Part shown: piece by piece, positions 1-8,359 of the stretch
Layout: every line of letters starts with the position of its first letter
Numbering within the stretch: position 1 is the first letter of the stretch
Source of the DNA: Afipia massiliensis
Lineage (GTDB): Bacteria > Pseudomonadota > Alphaproteobacteria > Rhizobiales > Xanthobacteraceae
Assembly: GCF_001006325.2 (NCBI RefSeq)
Contig: NZ_LBIA02000001.1
Location: 2,791,501-2,855,500 of the forward strand
Direction: 5' to 3'
DNA: 64,000 nt
Made by a program: the position numbers and the translations under genes
The notes under the pieces: generated by a model
What the model was told of the DNA's origin: nothing
What the model saw: only the letters and a program-made list of their open reading frames with translations
The model's database searches: none

Positions 1-894
1 CTTCGCCATATATGTCCCGATGGCGGCGTTAAGTACGTCGCGGTTCTTCGAGCGCAGCGCGATCGTCGCGTAATCGGGATGTGTCAGCAGATCCGGCGCA
101 TCGATGGCCTGCGCAAAACGCTCCCAGATCCGCCCGCCGGTGGTGGCGATGTTGATGAAGCTGTCGCTGGTCTTGAACACGCCGGTCGGGATGCTGGTCG
201 GGTGGTTGTTACCCGCCTGCTGCGGCACATCGCCATCGACCAGCCAGCGTGCCGCCTGGAAATCGAGCATGAAAATCTGCGCCTGCAACAGCGAGGTTTG
301 TACCCATTGGCCTTCGCCGGAGACGTCGCGCTCCAGCAGCGCTGTCATGATGCCGAGCGCACAAAAGAGGCCTGCGGTCAGGTCAGCAACCGGAATTCCG
401 GCGCGCACCGGGCCTTGTCCCGGCAATCCGGTGATCGACATCAGCCCGCCCATGCCTTGCGCGATCTGGTCGAAGCCGGGACGCTTGGAATAAGGGCCGT
501 CCTGCCCGAAGCCGGAAATGCTGGCATAGACGAGGCGCGGATTGATCGCGCGCATGCTGGCGTAATCGATGCCGAGCTTGTCCTTCACGTCGGGACGGAA
601 GTTTTCGACGATCACGTCGGCCTTCGCGGCGAGGCGCTTGAACACCTCAAGCCCTTTCGGGTCTTTCAGGTTCAGCGTCATCGCGCGCTTGTTGCGATGC
701 AGGTTCTGGAAATCCGGGCCGTGGCGCGGACCGCCGGGCTGCTCGCTGTCGGCAAGGTCGGTCGGCGCTTCGATCTTGATGACGTTCGCGCCCCAGTCCG
801 ACAATTGGCGCACGGCGGTTGGCCCGGAGCGAATCCGGGTCAAATCCAGTACCGTGAAGCGCGAAAGGGCGGACGAGGCGCGCGGAAACGTCAT
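1..894 (-). CDS. CaiB/BaiF family CoA-transferase, 3' end outside window
   Basis: The reading frame runs from an ATG at 894 to the window edge, about 298 codons without a stop. The N-terminal Rossmann-like part contains VLDLTRIRSGP and ANVIKIEAP, followed by NLHRNKRAMTLNLKDP and VIVENFRPDV, all typical of class III (CaiB/BaiF) CoA-transferases, which move CoA between carboxylic acids. Near residue 200, where the catalytic Asp of formyl-CoA transferase is expected, the sequence is VQTSLLQA, with Gln at the Asp position. Activity by the classic aspartyl-anhydride route is therefore uncertain. The gene lies 17 bp downstream of the GlcG-like gene and is the last visible member of the minus-strand operon that starts at 4352. 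The family call is firm; the substrate cannot be read. A hydroxy-dicarboxylate such as malate would suit the glyoxylate-linked neighbours (inference). Confidence 0.88.
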   Translation of the reverse strand, partial: MTFPRASSALSRFTVLDLTRIRSGPTAVRQLSDWGANVIKIEAPTDLADSEQPGGPRHGPDFQNLHRNKRAMTLNLKDPKGLEVFKRLAAKADVIVENFRPDVKDKLGIDYASMRAINPRLVYASISGFGQDGPYSKRPGFDQIAQGMGGLMSITGLPGQGPVRAGIPVADLTAGLFCALGIMTALLERDVSGEGQWVQTSLLQAQIFMLDFQAARWLVDGDVPQQAGNNHPTSIPTGVFKTSDSFINIATTGGRIWERFAQAIDAPDLLTHPDYATIALRSKNRDVLNAAIGTYMAK

Positions 895-911
895 CGAGTT
901 CTCCGAAGAGA

Positions 912-1343
912 TTATCCGGCGTTGCCGACGAGGCCAGCGGCGGCGATACCGGCGAGTGCTGCGGTTTCGTCGTTGTCGGAGGTGTCGCCGCTGATGCCGA
1001 TGGCGCCGAGCAGGTTGCCGTCCTTGTCATTGATCAGGACGCCGCCAGGCACCGGCACCAACGCGCCGCGCGCCATGGTGTTGATGGCATCGACGAAATA
1101 GGGCTGTTCGTTGGCGCGCTTGAAAATCGCGCGCGATCCCATGCCCAGCGCGAGCGCGCCGTAGGCCTTGCCGTGGGCGACTTCGCCGCGCAGCAGGCTG
1201 GTGTTGTCTTCAGCGATGAACGTCTTGAGCGTGCCGCGTGCGTCGAGGATGGCGATGGCCATCGGCTTCAGCTTCATTTCCCGGCATTTCGCCAGCGCGG
1301 CGTCGGATATCTTGCGGGCAACGTCGAGGGTCAGGTCAGTCAT
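912..1343 (-). CDS. GlcG/HbpS-like heme-binding family protein
   Basis: A 143-residue protein of the GlcG/HbpS (DUF336) family. It shows the family pattern: an N-terminal helix, the MAIAILDARGTLKTF strand-turn, the GKAYGALALGM helix, and the Gly-rich end PGGVLIND-DGNLLGAIGISG. Members bind heme or accompany glycolate oxidase (GlcG of the glc operon); their biochemical role is not settled. ATG at 1343 is chosen over the TTG just upstream because AAGGA sits 8 nt before it. It lies between the FAD/Fe-S dehydrogenase (24 bp upstream) and the CoA-transferase (17 bp downstream), so the three are probably co-transcribed. Pairing GlcG with a GlcD/GlcF-like fusion supports a role in 2-hydroxyacid oxidation. 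Confidence 0.85.
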   Translation of the reverse strand: MTDLTLDVARKISDAALAKCREMKLKPMAIAILDARGTLKTFIAEDNTSLLRGEVAHGKAYGALALGMGSRAIFKRANEQPYFVDAINTMARGALVPVPGGVLINDKDGNLLGAIGISGDTSDNDETAALAGIAAAGLVGNAG

Positions 1344-1367
1344 CAAATACGTCCTTTGTGGGATAGC

Positions 1368-4352
1368 TTATGAAAGTGCAGGGGCTTTCGCCGCGCCATT
1401 GTCCAAGCTTATGGCAAGGACGCGGGCGACGTGCAATGCGCCACGGCCCGAACCGTCCCTGATTTGATGGCGGCAGGACGTGCCGTCGGCCACGATCAGC
1501 GCATCATCGGCCGCCTTGCGTACAGCGGGCAGCAGGGATGCCTCCGCCATGTCCATGGAGACGTCGTAGGTCTCGGCGCCATAGCCGAATGCACCGGCCA
1601 TGCCGCAGCAGCTGGATTCGATCTTTTCGACCTTCAGGCCGGGCACCAGCCGCAGGATCTTCTCGACCGGCGCGAAGGCCCCGAACGACTTCTGGTGGCA
1701 GTGGCCGTGCACCAGCGCGTTCTTTTCAATGGCGCCGAGCGGCAGTTTCAACTGGCCAGTCTCTGCCTCGCGCACCAGAAATTCCTCGAACAGCAGCGCG
1801 TGGGCGCTGACCTTCTTCGCGGCATCGTCAGAACGCAGCGACAGCAGTTCGTCGCGCAGGGTCAGAAGGCAGCTCGGCTCAAGCCCAACGACGGGCACAC
1901 CGCGTTCGGCGAACGGAATGAGCGTTTCGACGACGCGCTTGAGTTCGGCTTTTGCATTCTCGACAAGCCCCGCCGACAGGAACGTGCGTCCGCAACACAG
2001 CGCCCGGCCGCCATCCTTGGCGCGGGGCAGGTGGACGCGATAGCCGCCCTCAACGAGAACGCGCAGCGCCGCATCGAGATTTTCGCGCTCGTAAGCGCGG
2101 TTGAAGGTGTCGGCGAACAGCACAACCTCGCGGCCGCCTTCCGGTCCATAAGCTTCGTCCGCCGGCGCAAACACATCGCGCCGGAATTCTGGCAGCGCGC
2201 GCGCGGCGCTGATGCCGGCGACTTCCTCGAACAGCCAGCGCAGGATCTGGCTCCTGTTGCGCAGATTCGCCAGCCACGCGAAGCGGGACGCGAGTGACGC
2301 GTAGTGCGGGAGATAACCCACCATCCGGTCGCGCAGGGTGAGGCCATGCTTCGCCGCGCGTGCGGCCAGCACTTCGATTTTCATTTTCGCCATATCGACG
2401 CCGGTCGGGCATTCGTGGCGGCAGGCCTTGCAGGAGACGCACAGCTTCATCGTCTCCATCATGGAGTCCGACGAGAGCGCGTCAGGGCCGAGCTGTCCGG
2501 AGATCGCCAGCCGCAGTGTATTGGCGCGGCCGCGCGTGACGTCTTTCTCGTTGCGGGTTGCGCGATAGGACGGGCACATCACGCCGCCCTCCAGCTTGCG
2601 GCAAGCGCCGTTGTTGTTGCACATCTCGACCGCGCCCTGGAAACCGCCGGCCGCGCCGGGATAGGCCGACCAGTCCATGACGGTCTTGATGTTCTCGATT
2701 TTGTAGCCGGGCACATAGCGAAACAACGAGCGGTCATCCATCTTCGGCGGATGAACGATCTTGCCGGGATTGAGCGTGTTGTCGGGGTCGAAGCGCTCTT
2801 TCACCTCCTCGAAGGCGTGAACGATCTGCGGGCCGAACATCTGCGCGTGAAATTCCGAGCGCACGATGCCGTCGCCGTGTTCGCCGGAGTGCGAGCCTTT
2901 ATATTCGCGCACCATCGCGAAGGCTTCCTCGGCGATGGCGCGCATCGCCTTGACGTCCTTGTCGAGCTTCAGGTTCAGTACGGGACGCACATGCAGGCAG
3001 CCTTCGGAAGCATGCGCGTACATGGTGCCGCGCGTGCTGTGTTTCTCGAACACCTTGTTCAGGCGTTCGGTGTAGTCGGCGAGGTGCGGCAGCGGCACCG
3101 CGCAATCCTCGACGAACGAGACCGGCTTGCCCTCCTGCTTCATCGACATCATGATGTTGAGGCCGGAGGTGCGGAAATCCGTGATCGCTGCCTGCAATGC
3201 AGGCTCGACCACATCGACCACGCCGCCCCATTTTCGCTTCGGCTGGTCCCAGCCAAAACCGAGATCGCCCATCAGGTCGCCGAGCTGTTTAAGTTTCGCA
3301 AGATTCGCGGCCTGATCCGCTTCTGCGAATTCCACGACCAGCAGCGCTTCCGGCTCGCCCTTCACCACGGCTTCAATGGTGGGCCTGAACATCGCGATGT
3401 CGCGGCCAAGCGCGACCATGGTGCTGTCGACCAACTCCACGGCAATAGGTTTCAGCTTTACCAAATGCTGGGTGGCGTCCATCGCCTGGTAGAAGCTGCC
3501 GAAATGGCAGACGCCGAACACCTTCGAGCCGATCAGTGGCCACAGCTTCAGCTCAATGCGCGTGGTGAAGGCGAGTGTGCCTTCGGAGCCGACCAGCAGG
3601 TGCGCCATGTTGTTGACGGGCTGCGGTGTCAGCGCGTCGAGATTGTAGCCGCCGACCCGACGCTGCACGTGCGGAAACCGCGTGGCGATCTCGGCGGCTT
3701 CGCGTTCGCCCAGCGCCAGCATGTCGCGGAACAGATCGCGGCCCGGCATCTCGGTGTTTTGCCACGCCATGTCGCGCGAGATTTCTCCAAAATGCAGAAG
3801 CGTGCCGTCGGCCAGCGCGGCGTCCATCGAAATGGTGTTGTCGCGCATGGTGCCGTAGCGCAGCGAGCGCCCGCCGCAGGAATTGTTGCCGGCCATACCG
3901 CCGATGGTGGCGCGCGACGCGGTCGACACATCGACCGGAAACCACAGCCCGTGCTTCTTCAGTTGCCGGTTGAGATCGTCGAGCACAATGCCAGGCTCGA
4001 CCACGCAGGTGCGTTTTTCGACGTCGAGTGAAATGATCTTGTTCAGATATTTCGAGGCGTCGACCACGATGCCGTTGTTGACGGTCTGGCCGCATTGCGA
4101 GGTGCCGCCGCCGCGCGGCGTGACGATACGTCCGTCGTCGCGCGCGATCGCCATCGCACGCAGGGCGTCGTCCATGGTGCGGGGCACGACCACGCCGAAC
4201 GGCTTGATCTGGTAGAACGAGGCATCGGTGGCGTAGCGCCCGAGATCGAACGGATTGAACAGCACGTCGCCGGAAATCGCGCGCGACAGCTTTGCTGCGA
4301 GGGCGCTGTCCTGCGCGATGGCGTTTCCGGTTGCGGCTTTCTGCTGAGCCAT
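1368..4352 (-). CDS. FAD-linked D-2-hydroxyacid dehydrogenase with Fe-S/CCG domains (YdiJ/GlcD-GlcF type)
   Basis: A 994-residue fusion. Residues ~40-280 form a PCMH-type FAD-binding domain (PRGGGTSQCGQTVN, GNNSCGGRSLRYG, GSEGTLAF). The FAD-oxidase C domain follows and ends in SHSGEHGDG and FDPDNTLNPGKI. The C-terminal ~420 residues carry a ferredoxin-like cluster region (CVSCKACRHECPTGVDMAKMK) and two CCG segments (ALCCGR, ESSCCGMAGAFGYG), as in GlcF and heterodisulfide reductases. Length and order match YdiJ-like D-2-hydroxyglutarate or D-lactate dehydrogenases, which oxidise a D-2-hydroxyacid to the 2-oxoacid and pass electrons through Fe-S centres. It is the first gene of the minus-strand operon with the GlcG-like and CoA-transferase genes. 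The exact substrate is unknown; glycolate, D-lactate and D-2-hydroxyglutarate are candidates. Confidence 0.92.
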   Translation of the reverse strand: MAQQKAATGNAIAQDSALAAKLSRAISGDVLFNPFDLGRYATDASFYQIKPFGVVVPRTMDDALRAMAIARDDGRIVTPRGGGTSQCGQTVNNGIVVDASKYLNKIISLDVEKRTCVVEPGIVLDDLNRQLKKHGLWFPVDVSTASRATIGGMAGNNSCGGRSLRYGTMRDNTISMDAALADGTLLHFGEISRDMAWQNTEMPGRDLFRDMLALGEREAAEIATRFPHVQRRVGGYNLDALTPQPVNNMAHLLVGSEGTLAFTTRIELKLWPLIGSKVFGVCHFGSFYQAMDATQHLVKLKPIAVELVDSTMVALGRDIAMFRPTIEAVVKGEPEALLVVEFAEADQAANLAKLKQLGDLMGDLGFGWDQPKRKWGGVVDVVEPALQAAITDFRTSGLNIMMSMKQEGKPVSFVEDCAVPLPHLADYTERLNKVFEKHSTRGTMYAHASEGCLHVRPVLNLKLDKDVKAMRAIAEEAFAMVREYKGSHSGEHGDGIVRSEFHAQMFGPQIVHAFEEVKERFDPDNTLNPGKIVHPPKMDDRSLFRYVPGYKIENIKTVMDWSAYPGAAGGFQGAVEMCNNNGACRKLEGGVMCPSYRATRNEKDVTRGRANTLRLAISGQLGPDALSSDSMMETMKLCVSCKACRHECPTGVDMAKMKIEVLAARAAKHGLTLRDRMVGYLPHYASLASRFAWLANLRNRSQILRWLFEEVAGISAARALPEFRRDVFAPADEAYGPEGGREVVLFADTFNRAYERENLDAALRVLVEGGYRVHLPRAKDGGRALCCGRTFLSAGLVENAKAELKRVVETLIPFAERGVPVVGLEPSCLLTLRDELLSLRSDDAAKKVSAHALLFEEFLVREAETGQLKLPLGAIEKNALVHGHCHQKSFGAFAPVEKILRLVPGLKVEKIESSCCGMAGAFGYGAETYDVSMDMAEASLLPAVRKAADDALIVADGTSCRHQIRDGSGRGALHVARVLAISLDNGAAKAPALS

Positions 4353-4388
4353 TTGTTCTTCCAGATGCTCTCAGTGTTCGCCGAGAAT

Positions 4389-4467
4389 CGTCATTGTAAG
4401 CGAAGCAATCCAGCTTGGGACCAGGCAAGAAGTGGATTGCTTCGTCGCTCCGCTCCTCGCAATGACG
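4389..4467. repeat. Dispersed palindromic repeat, family B
   Basis: An imperfect inverted repeat whose ends read cgtcattg and caatgacg, with inner arms gaagcaatccag and ggattgcttc. The same design recurs at 9878-9961, 17992-18096, 26431-26527 and 34803-34885, always between genes. It lies between the start of the dehydrogenase operon and the end of the GntR gene. Confidence 0.85.
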
Positions 4468-4479
4468 AAGTAAAGACGC

Positions 4480-5220
4480 TCAGGTTGTTTCACGCAACGC
4501 CGACACATCGGCCGCCGGGCGGCCGCTCGGCTGATGTTCGCGCATATACTCGCACACGGCCTCGCATTTGCCGCGCATGTGGTCGAACATCAGCTTGCTG
4601 AGTTCTTCGCCGTTCCGGCGGCGCAGGGCATCGACCATCGCCTCATGCTCGCGCATGGCGTCGCTCAGCCGGTCGCGCCGCAACAGGTTGGCCGAATAGC
4701 GCAGCCGCCGCACCATGGCGTTAGCGGCCGCATAGCTTGAACTCAGGAACGGATTGGCCGCGGCGTCCACGATGGACTGATGAATCTTCTGGTTTAGCCG
4801 GAAATAGTCGGTCAGTTCCTGGCGGATATAGTGACTGTACATCTCCAGATGCATCCGCTCGATCCGGGCGATGTCCTCGTCCGAGATCCGTTCGCAGGCG
4901 ACGCGGCCCGCCAGCGCATCGAGCCCGGCAATCAGTTCGAACAGATGCCGGATGTCCTGTTCGGAAAACTGGCGCACCCGCGCGCCGCGGTTGGGCAGCA
5001 GTTCGATCAGGCCTTCCGACGCCAGCACCTTGAGCGCCTCGCGCAGCGGCGTGCGCGACACGTCGAAACGTTCGCACAGTTCGCGCTCGGGAATGCGGCT
5101 GCCCGGCTCAAGGTGTCCCTCGACAATGAAGTCACGGATCTGCCCGAGCAGGTCGTCGTGCAGGGAAGCCGGGGAGGTCTCGACAACCTCGAGGGACTTG
5201 GCGCGCAAAAGATTATTCAA
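4480..5220 (-). CDS. GntR-family transcriptional regulator, FadR/FCD subfamily
   Basis: A 246-residue regulator. The N-terminal winged helix (GQIRDFIVEGHLEPG, RELCERFDVSRTPLREALKVLASEGLIE) is classic GntR. The C-terminal all-helical FCD ligand/metal domain has His residues in QKIHQS, REHEAM and FDHMRG. The frame stays open further upstream, but that extension would run through the divergent promoter. The TTG at 5220 is preferred because a strong CCGGAGG lies 8 nt before it and the family's usual length then fits. It is divergent from the aminotransferase-TTT operon and is its likely local regulator, and may also control the dehydrogenase operon. FCD regulators usually respond to small organic acids. 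Confidence 0.9.
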   Translation of the reverse strand: MNNLLRAKSLEVVETSPASLHDDLLGQIRDFIVEGHLEPGSRIPERELCERFDVSRTPLREALKVLASEGLIELLPNRGARVRQFSEQDIRHLFELIAGLDALAGRVACERISDEDIARIERMHLEMYSHYIRQELTDYFRLNQKIHQSIVDAAANPFLSSSYAAANAMVRRLRYSANLLRRDRLSDAMREHEAMVDALRRRNGEELSKLMFDHMRGKCEAVCEYMREHQPSGRPAADVSALRETT

Positions 5221-5368
5221 AATCCGAAGCCTCCGGAGGGTGTAATGCTGAAAATCGATCAGCAGGACACGCTTTGCGGCGATAAACTGATTGGTATCGG
5301 ATTTTTTGGTTGTGAAAAAGGAAAATCTGAATACAATCCAGCCTAAGAAATTCTGCAGTGCACAATTA

Positions 5369-5380
5369 TTTGCATGCAAA
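5369..5380. promoter_or_regulatory. 12-bp perfect palindrome, candidate GntR operator
   Basis: TTTGCATGCAAA is a perfect 12-bp palindrome in the 193-bp gap between the GntR gene and the divergent aminotransferase gene, 33 bp before the aminotransferase ATG. Position and symmetry suit a GntR/FCD dimer site. The assignment rests on location only. Confidence 0.4.
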
Positions 5381-5413
5381 AGCGTTAACAGGATTTTTGG
5401 GGAGCGCCGATCG

Positions 5414-6625
5414 ATGTCCAACGCCTCTGTCCACACCGGACGGCATTTCCTGCAGATTCCCGGGCCGACCAATGTCCCCGACCGCGTGCTGCGGGCGATG
5501 GACATGCCGACCATCGATCATCGCGGGCCGGAATTCGCGCAGCTTGGCCTCGATGTGATCGAGGGCTCCAAGAAAGTCTTCAAGACCAGCAACCCGGTCA
5601 TCATCTATCCGTCCTCCGGCACCGGCGCGTGGGAAGCCGCCATCGTCAACACGCTGTCGCCCGGCGACAAGGTGCTGATGGTCGAGACCGGCCACTTCGC
5701 GACTCTGTGGCGCGCGCTGGCCGACAGGTTGAAGATCGACGTCGAGTTCGTGCCGGGCGACTGGCGCCACGGCGTCAATCCGGATGATATCGAACAGCGT
5801 CTGGCTAAGGACAAGCAGCACGCCATCAAGGCCGTGATGGTGGTGCACAACGAAACCTCGACTGGCGTGACCAGCCGCATTCACGAGGTCCGCAAGGCGA
5901 TCGATCGCGCAAAACATCCGGCGCTGCTGATGGTCGACTCGATCTCGGGCCTCGGCTCGATCGAATACGATCACGACGGCTGGGGCGTGGACGTCACCGT
6001 GTCCTGCTCGCAGAAGGGGCTGATGCTGCCGCCGGGCCTCGGCTTCAATGCGGTGTCCGACAAGGCGCTCACCGCATCGAAGGCCAACAGTTCGTTGCGG
6101 TCCTATTGGGACTGGCACGAGATCATCGCCGCCAACAAGGGCGGTTCATGGTCCTACACGCCCGCGACGAACCTTCTCTACGGTCTGAAGGAAGCCGTCG
6201 CGATGCTGCTTGAAGAGGGCCTCGACAACGTGTTCGCCCGTCACAAGCGCTATTCCGCGGCGACGCGGGCAGCGGTGGAGACATGGGGGCTCGAAAATCT
6301 CTGCCTCGATCCGCGCGAATATTCGCCGATCCTGACCGCGGTGGTGATGCCCGAAGGGCACGACGCCGATCAGTTCCGCAAGGTGACGCTCGACAATTTC
6401 GACATGTCGCTGGGCTCGGGCCTGAGCAAGGTAAAGGGCAAGGTGTTCCGCATCGGCCATCTCGGCCATTTCAACGATCTGATGCTGATGGGCACGCTGG
6501 CCGGCGTCGAGATGGCGCTGGATCTCGCGAAAGTGCCGCATCGCAAGGGCGGCGTGATGGCGGCGATGGACGTCCTCACCGGGCGCGACGCGAAGTCCTC
6601 GCATGCAAAAACGGCGGTGGCGTAA
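5414..6625 (+). CDS. Serine-glyoxylate / alanine-glyoxylate aminotransferase, class V
   Basis: A 403-residue PLP enzyme that moves an amino group from serine or alanine to glyoxylate, giving glycine. It opens with IPGPTNVPDRVLRAMDMPTIDHRGPEF, has the SSGTGAWEAA phosphate loop, the VDSISGLGSIEYDHDGWGVD aspartate region, and the PLP lysine in SCSQKGLMLPPGL. Length and motifs fit the SgaA/AGXT group (~400 residues). The ATG at 5414 follows GGGGAG by about 9 nt; longer upstream starts would invade the regulatory gap. It is the first gene of the plus-strand operon with TctC, TctB and TctA, divergent from the GntR regulator. Its presence implies that glyoxylate, or a related 2-oxoacid, is formed in the pathway. 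Confidence 0.9.
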   Translation: MSNASVHTGRHFLQIPGPTNVPDRVLRAMDMPTIDHRGPEFAQLGLDVIEGSKKVFKTSNPVIIYPSSGTGAWEAAIVNTLSPGDKVLMVETGHFATLWRALADRLKIDVEFVPGDWRHGVNPDDIEQRLAKDKQHAIKAVMVVHNETSTGVTSRIHEVRKAIDRAKHPALLMVDSISGLGSIEYDHDGWGVDVTVSCSQKGLMLPPGLGFNAVSDKALTASKANSSLRSYWDWHEIIAANKGGSWSYTPATNLLYGLKEAVAMLLEEGLDNVFARHKRYSAATRAAVETWGLENLCLDPREYSPILTAVVMPEGHDADQFRKVTLDNFDMSLGSGLSKVKGKVFRIGHLGHFNDLMLMGTLAGVEMALDLAKVPHRKGGVMAAMDVLTGRDAKSSHAKTAVA

Positions 6626-6731
6626 CGCCGCGCTGGCGGCGTCAATGATGAACTCCAAATCCGCAGCATAGCGGAAACACAAACAAGGTCCGGCGCAGCC
6701 GGGCTTCATGAACCACACAGGGAGAAACCGG

Positions 6732-7712
6732 ATGAAGACTCTGATCAAGGCGACAAGTGTGCTTGCGCTGCTGGCGGCGACACCGGCAATGGCATGGGAG
6801 CCGGCCAAGCCGGTCGAGATCGTGGTCGCGGCCGGCGCCGGCGGCGCATCCGACCAGATGGCGCGCATGATGCAGGCCGCGATCCAGAAGAACAACCTGA
6901 TGAAGCAGCCCGTCATCGTGTCGCTGAAGGGCGGTGCGTCCGGCGCGGAAGCGCTGATGTACATGAAGGGCAGCGACGGCGATCCCAACAAGGTGCTGAT
7001 CGCGTATTCGCTGATCTACATGCTGCCGCTGTCGGCGAAGATTCCGTTCAACTGGCGCGATCTGACGCCGGTTTCCGTGATCGCAATGGATCAGTTCGTG
7101 CTGTGGGACAATGCTTCCGGTCCGAAGACCGTGAAGGACTTCATCGCAGCCGCGAAGGCCTCCAGTTCGCCGTTCAAGATGGGCGGCACCGGCTCGAAGC
7201 GCGAAGATCACGTTCTCACCGTCTTCATGGAAAAGAAGACCGGCGCGAAGTTCTCCTACCTGCCTTACAAGTCGGGCGGCGAGGCGGCGACCCAGCTCGT
7301 CGGCAACCACACCGAGTCCAACGTCAACAATCCGTCGGAAAATCTCGAAGTCTGGCGCGCCGGGCAGGTGCGAGCGCTGTGCGTGTTCGACAAGGAGCGC
7401 ATCGCCTACAAGACCAAGGTCACCGAAACGCAGTCGTGGAACGACATTCCGACCTGCAAGGAAGAAGGCCTCGACATGCAGTACCTGATGCTGCGCGCGA
7501 TGTTCCTTCCCGGCAAGGTGACGCCCGAGCAGACCGCATTCTATGACGATCTGTTCAAGAAGGTGACGCAGACCACGGAATACAAGGAATACATGGAGAA
7601 GCAGGCCTTGAAGCCGGTCTATCTGAACGGCAAGGACATGCTCAAATTCCTTGAAGAGGACGATGCCCTGAACAAGTCGCTCATGACCGAAGCAGGTTTC
7701 GTCGCAAAATAA
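6732..7712 (+). CDS. Tripartite tricarboxylate transporter substrate-binding protein, TctC family
   Basis: A 326-residue periplasmic binding protein. The signal peptide is MKTLIKATSVLALLAATPAMA, with cleavage before WEP. The mature protein starts with the family pattern KPVEIVVAAGAGGASDQMAR. The ATG at 6732 is used because GGAGA lies 6 nt upstream and because it places the Lys-rich n-region at the true N terminus. TctC proteins capture carboxylates for the TctA/TctB permease, whose genes follow directly. A 10-bp-stem hairpin (7731-7756) separates it from tctB and may favour higher levels of the binding protein. The ligand is unknown, probably an organic acid used by the flanking enzymes. Confidence 0.92.
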   Translation: MKTLIKATSVLALLAATPAMAWEPAKPVEIVVAAGAGGASDQMARMMQAAIQKNNLMKQPVIVSLKGGASGAEALMYMKGSDGDPNKVLIAYSLIYMLPLSAKIPFNWRDLTPVSVIAMDQFVLWDNASGPKTVKDFIAAAKASSSPFKMGGTGSKREDHVLTVFMEKKTGAKFSYLPYKSGGEAATQLVGNHTESNVNNPSENLEVWRAGQVRALCVFDKERIAYKTKVTETQSWNDIPTCKEEGLDMQYLMLRAMFLPGKVTPEQTAFYDDLFKKVTQTTEYKEYMEKQALKPVYLNGKDMLKFLEEDDALNKSLMTEAGFVAK

Positions 7713-7730
7713 CCTCGGCAATCGAGGTCT

Positions 7731-7756
7731 GGCGCCGTCGTCCAAGCGGCGGCGCC
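7731..7756 (+). terminator. Intra-operon hairpin after the TctC gene (attenuator or 3'-end stabiliser)
   Basis: GGCGCCGTCG and CGGCGGCGCC pair in a 10-bp stem (one G-U) around a 6-nt loop, 18 bp after the TctC stop. Only a weak T run follows (GATTTTC), so it looks like a partial terminator or an mRNA-stabilising element inside the operon. Confidence 0.5.
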
Positions 7757-7797
7757 GATTTTCAATTTCCCTCACAACAGCGCCGGCGGACTCCGAC

Positions 7798-8337
7798 ATG
7801 GCCCAAGACATCGAAATCGTCGTCGAAGACCCGACCGCGCCGGACGAGAATTCGCCGGCCGTCACCAACACGCGCACGGTCGAACTGGTCGTCATGGCGC
7901 TGCTGCTCGCGCTGGCGGTGTTGCTGGGCTTCGACAACTGGCGCACCGGCGCGTCATGGGATGCCACAGGCCCCGAGGCCGGCTATTTTCCGTTTTATCT
8001 CTCCGTGATCCTCGGCGGCGCGGCGCTCTACGGGCTCGTGACTGTCGCGATCAAGCGCACCGAAGGTTTGGAGACTTTCGTTACCCGTTCGCAGCTTCGC
8101 CGCGTGTTGCAGGTGTTCGTGCCGACGCTGATGTTCTGTCTGGCGATGCAATGGCTCGGTCTTTATGTCGCGAGCTTCCTGCTGATCTCGGGCTTCATGG
8201 CGATCATCGGCAAGATCGCGTGGTGGAAGTCGCTGCTCACCGCCTTCATCTTCGTCGCGATCATGTTCGGGACGTTCGATGTCGCCTTCGACGTCATCAT
8301 GCCGAAGGGACCGCTCGAAGCGGCCTTCGGACGCTAG
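7798..8337 (+). CDS. Tripartite tricarboxylate transporter small membrane subunit, TctB family
   Basis: A 179-residue inner-membrane protein with four hydrophobic segments, roughly residues 30-48, 60-83, 100-140 (possibly a paired segment) and 150-170. The conserved GPEAGYFPFYLSVILGG region is typical of TctB. It partners TctA in Na+- or H+-driven uptake of carboxylates delivered by TctC. It lies between tctC (85-bp gap with a hairpin) and tctA (22-bp gap). Sequence identity in the family is low, so the call rests on topology, the PEAGYFPF motif and gene order. Confidence 0.88.
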   Translation: MAQDIEIVVEDPTAPDENSPAVTNTRTVELVVMALLLALAVLLGFDNWRTGASWDATGPEAGYFPFYLSVILGGAALYGLVTVAIKRTEGLETFVTRSQLRRVLQVFVPTLMFCLAMQWLGLYVASFLLISGFMAIIGKIAWWKSLLTAFIFVAIMFGTFDVAFDVIMPKGPLEAAFGR

Positions 8338-8359
8338 GCCGGGACCGGGGGATACGATC

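Noticed and set aside
2304-4031. 575-residue plus-strand frame opposite the FAD/Fe-S dehydrogenase
   Set aside because: It is a shadow of a gene with clear family motifs on the other strand; its own translation is His/Arg/Ala-rich and matches nothing.
5221-5514. N-terminal extension of the GntR gene up to 5514
   Set aside because: It would cover the divergent promoter and the start of the aminotransferase gene, and has no ribosome site; TTG 5220 with CCGGAGG is better.
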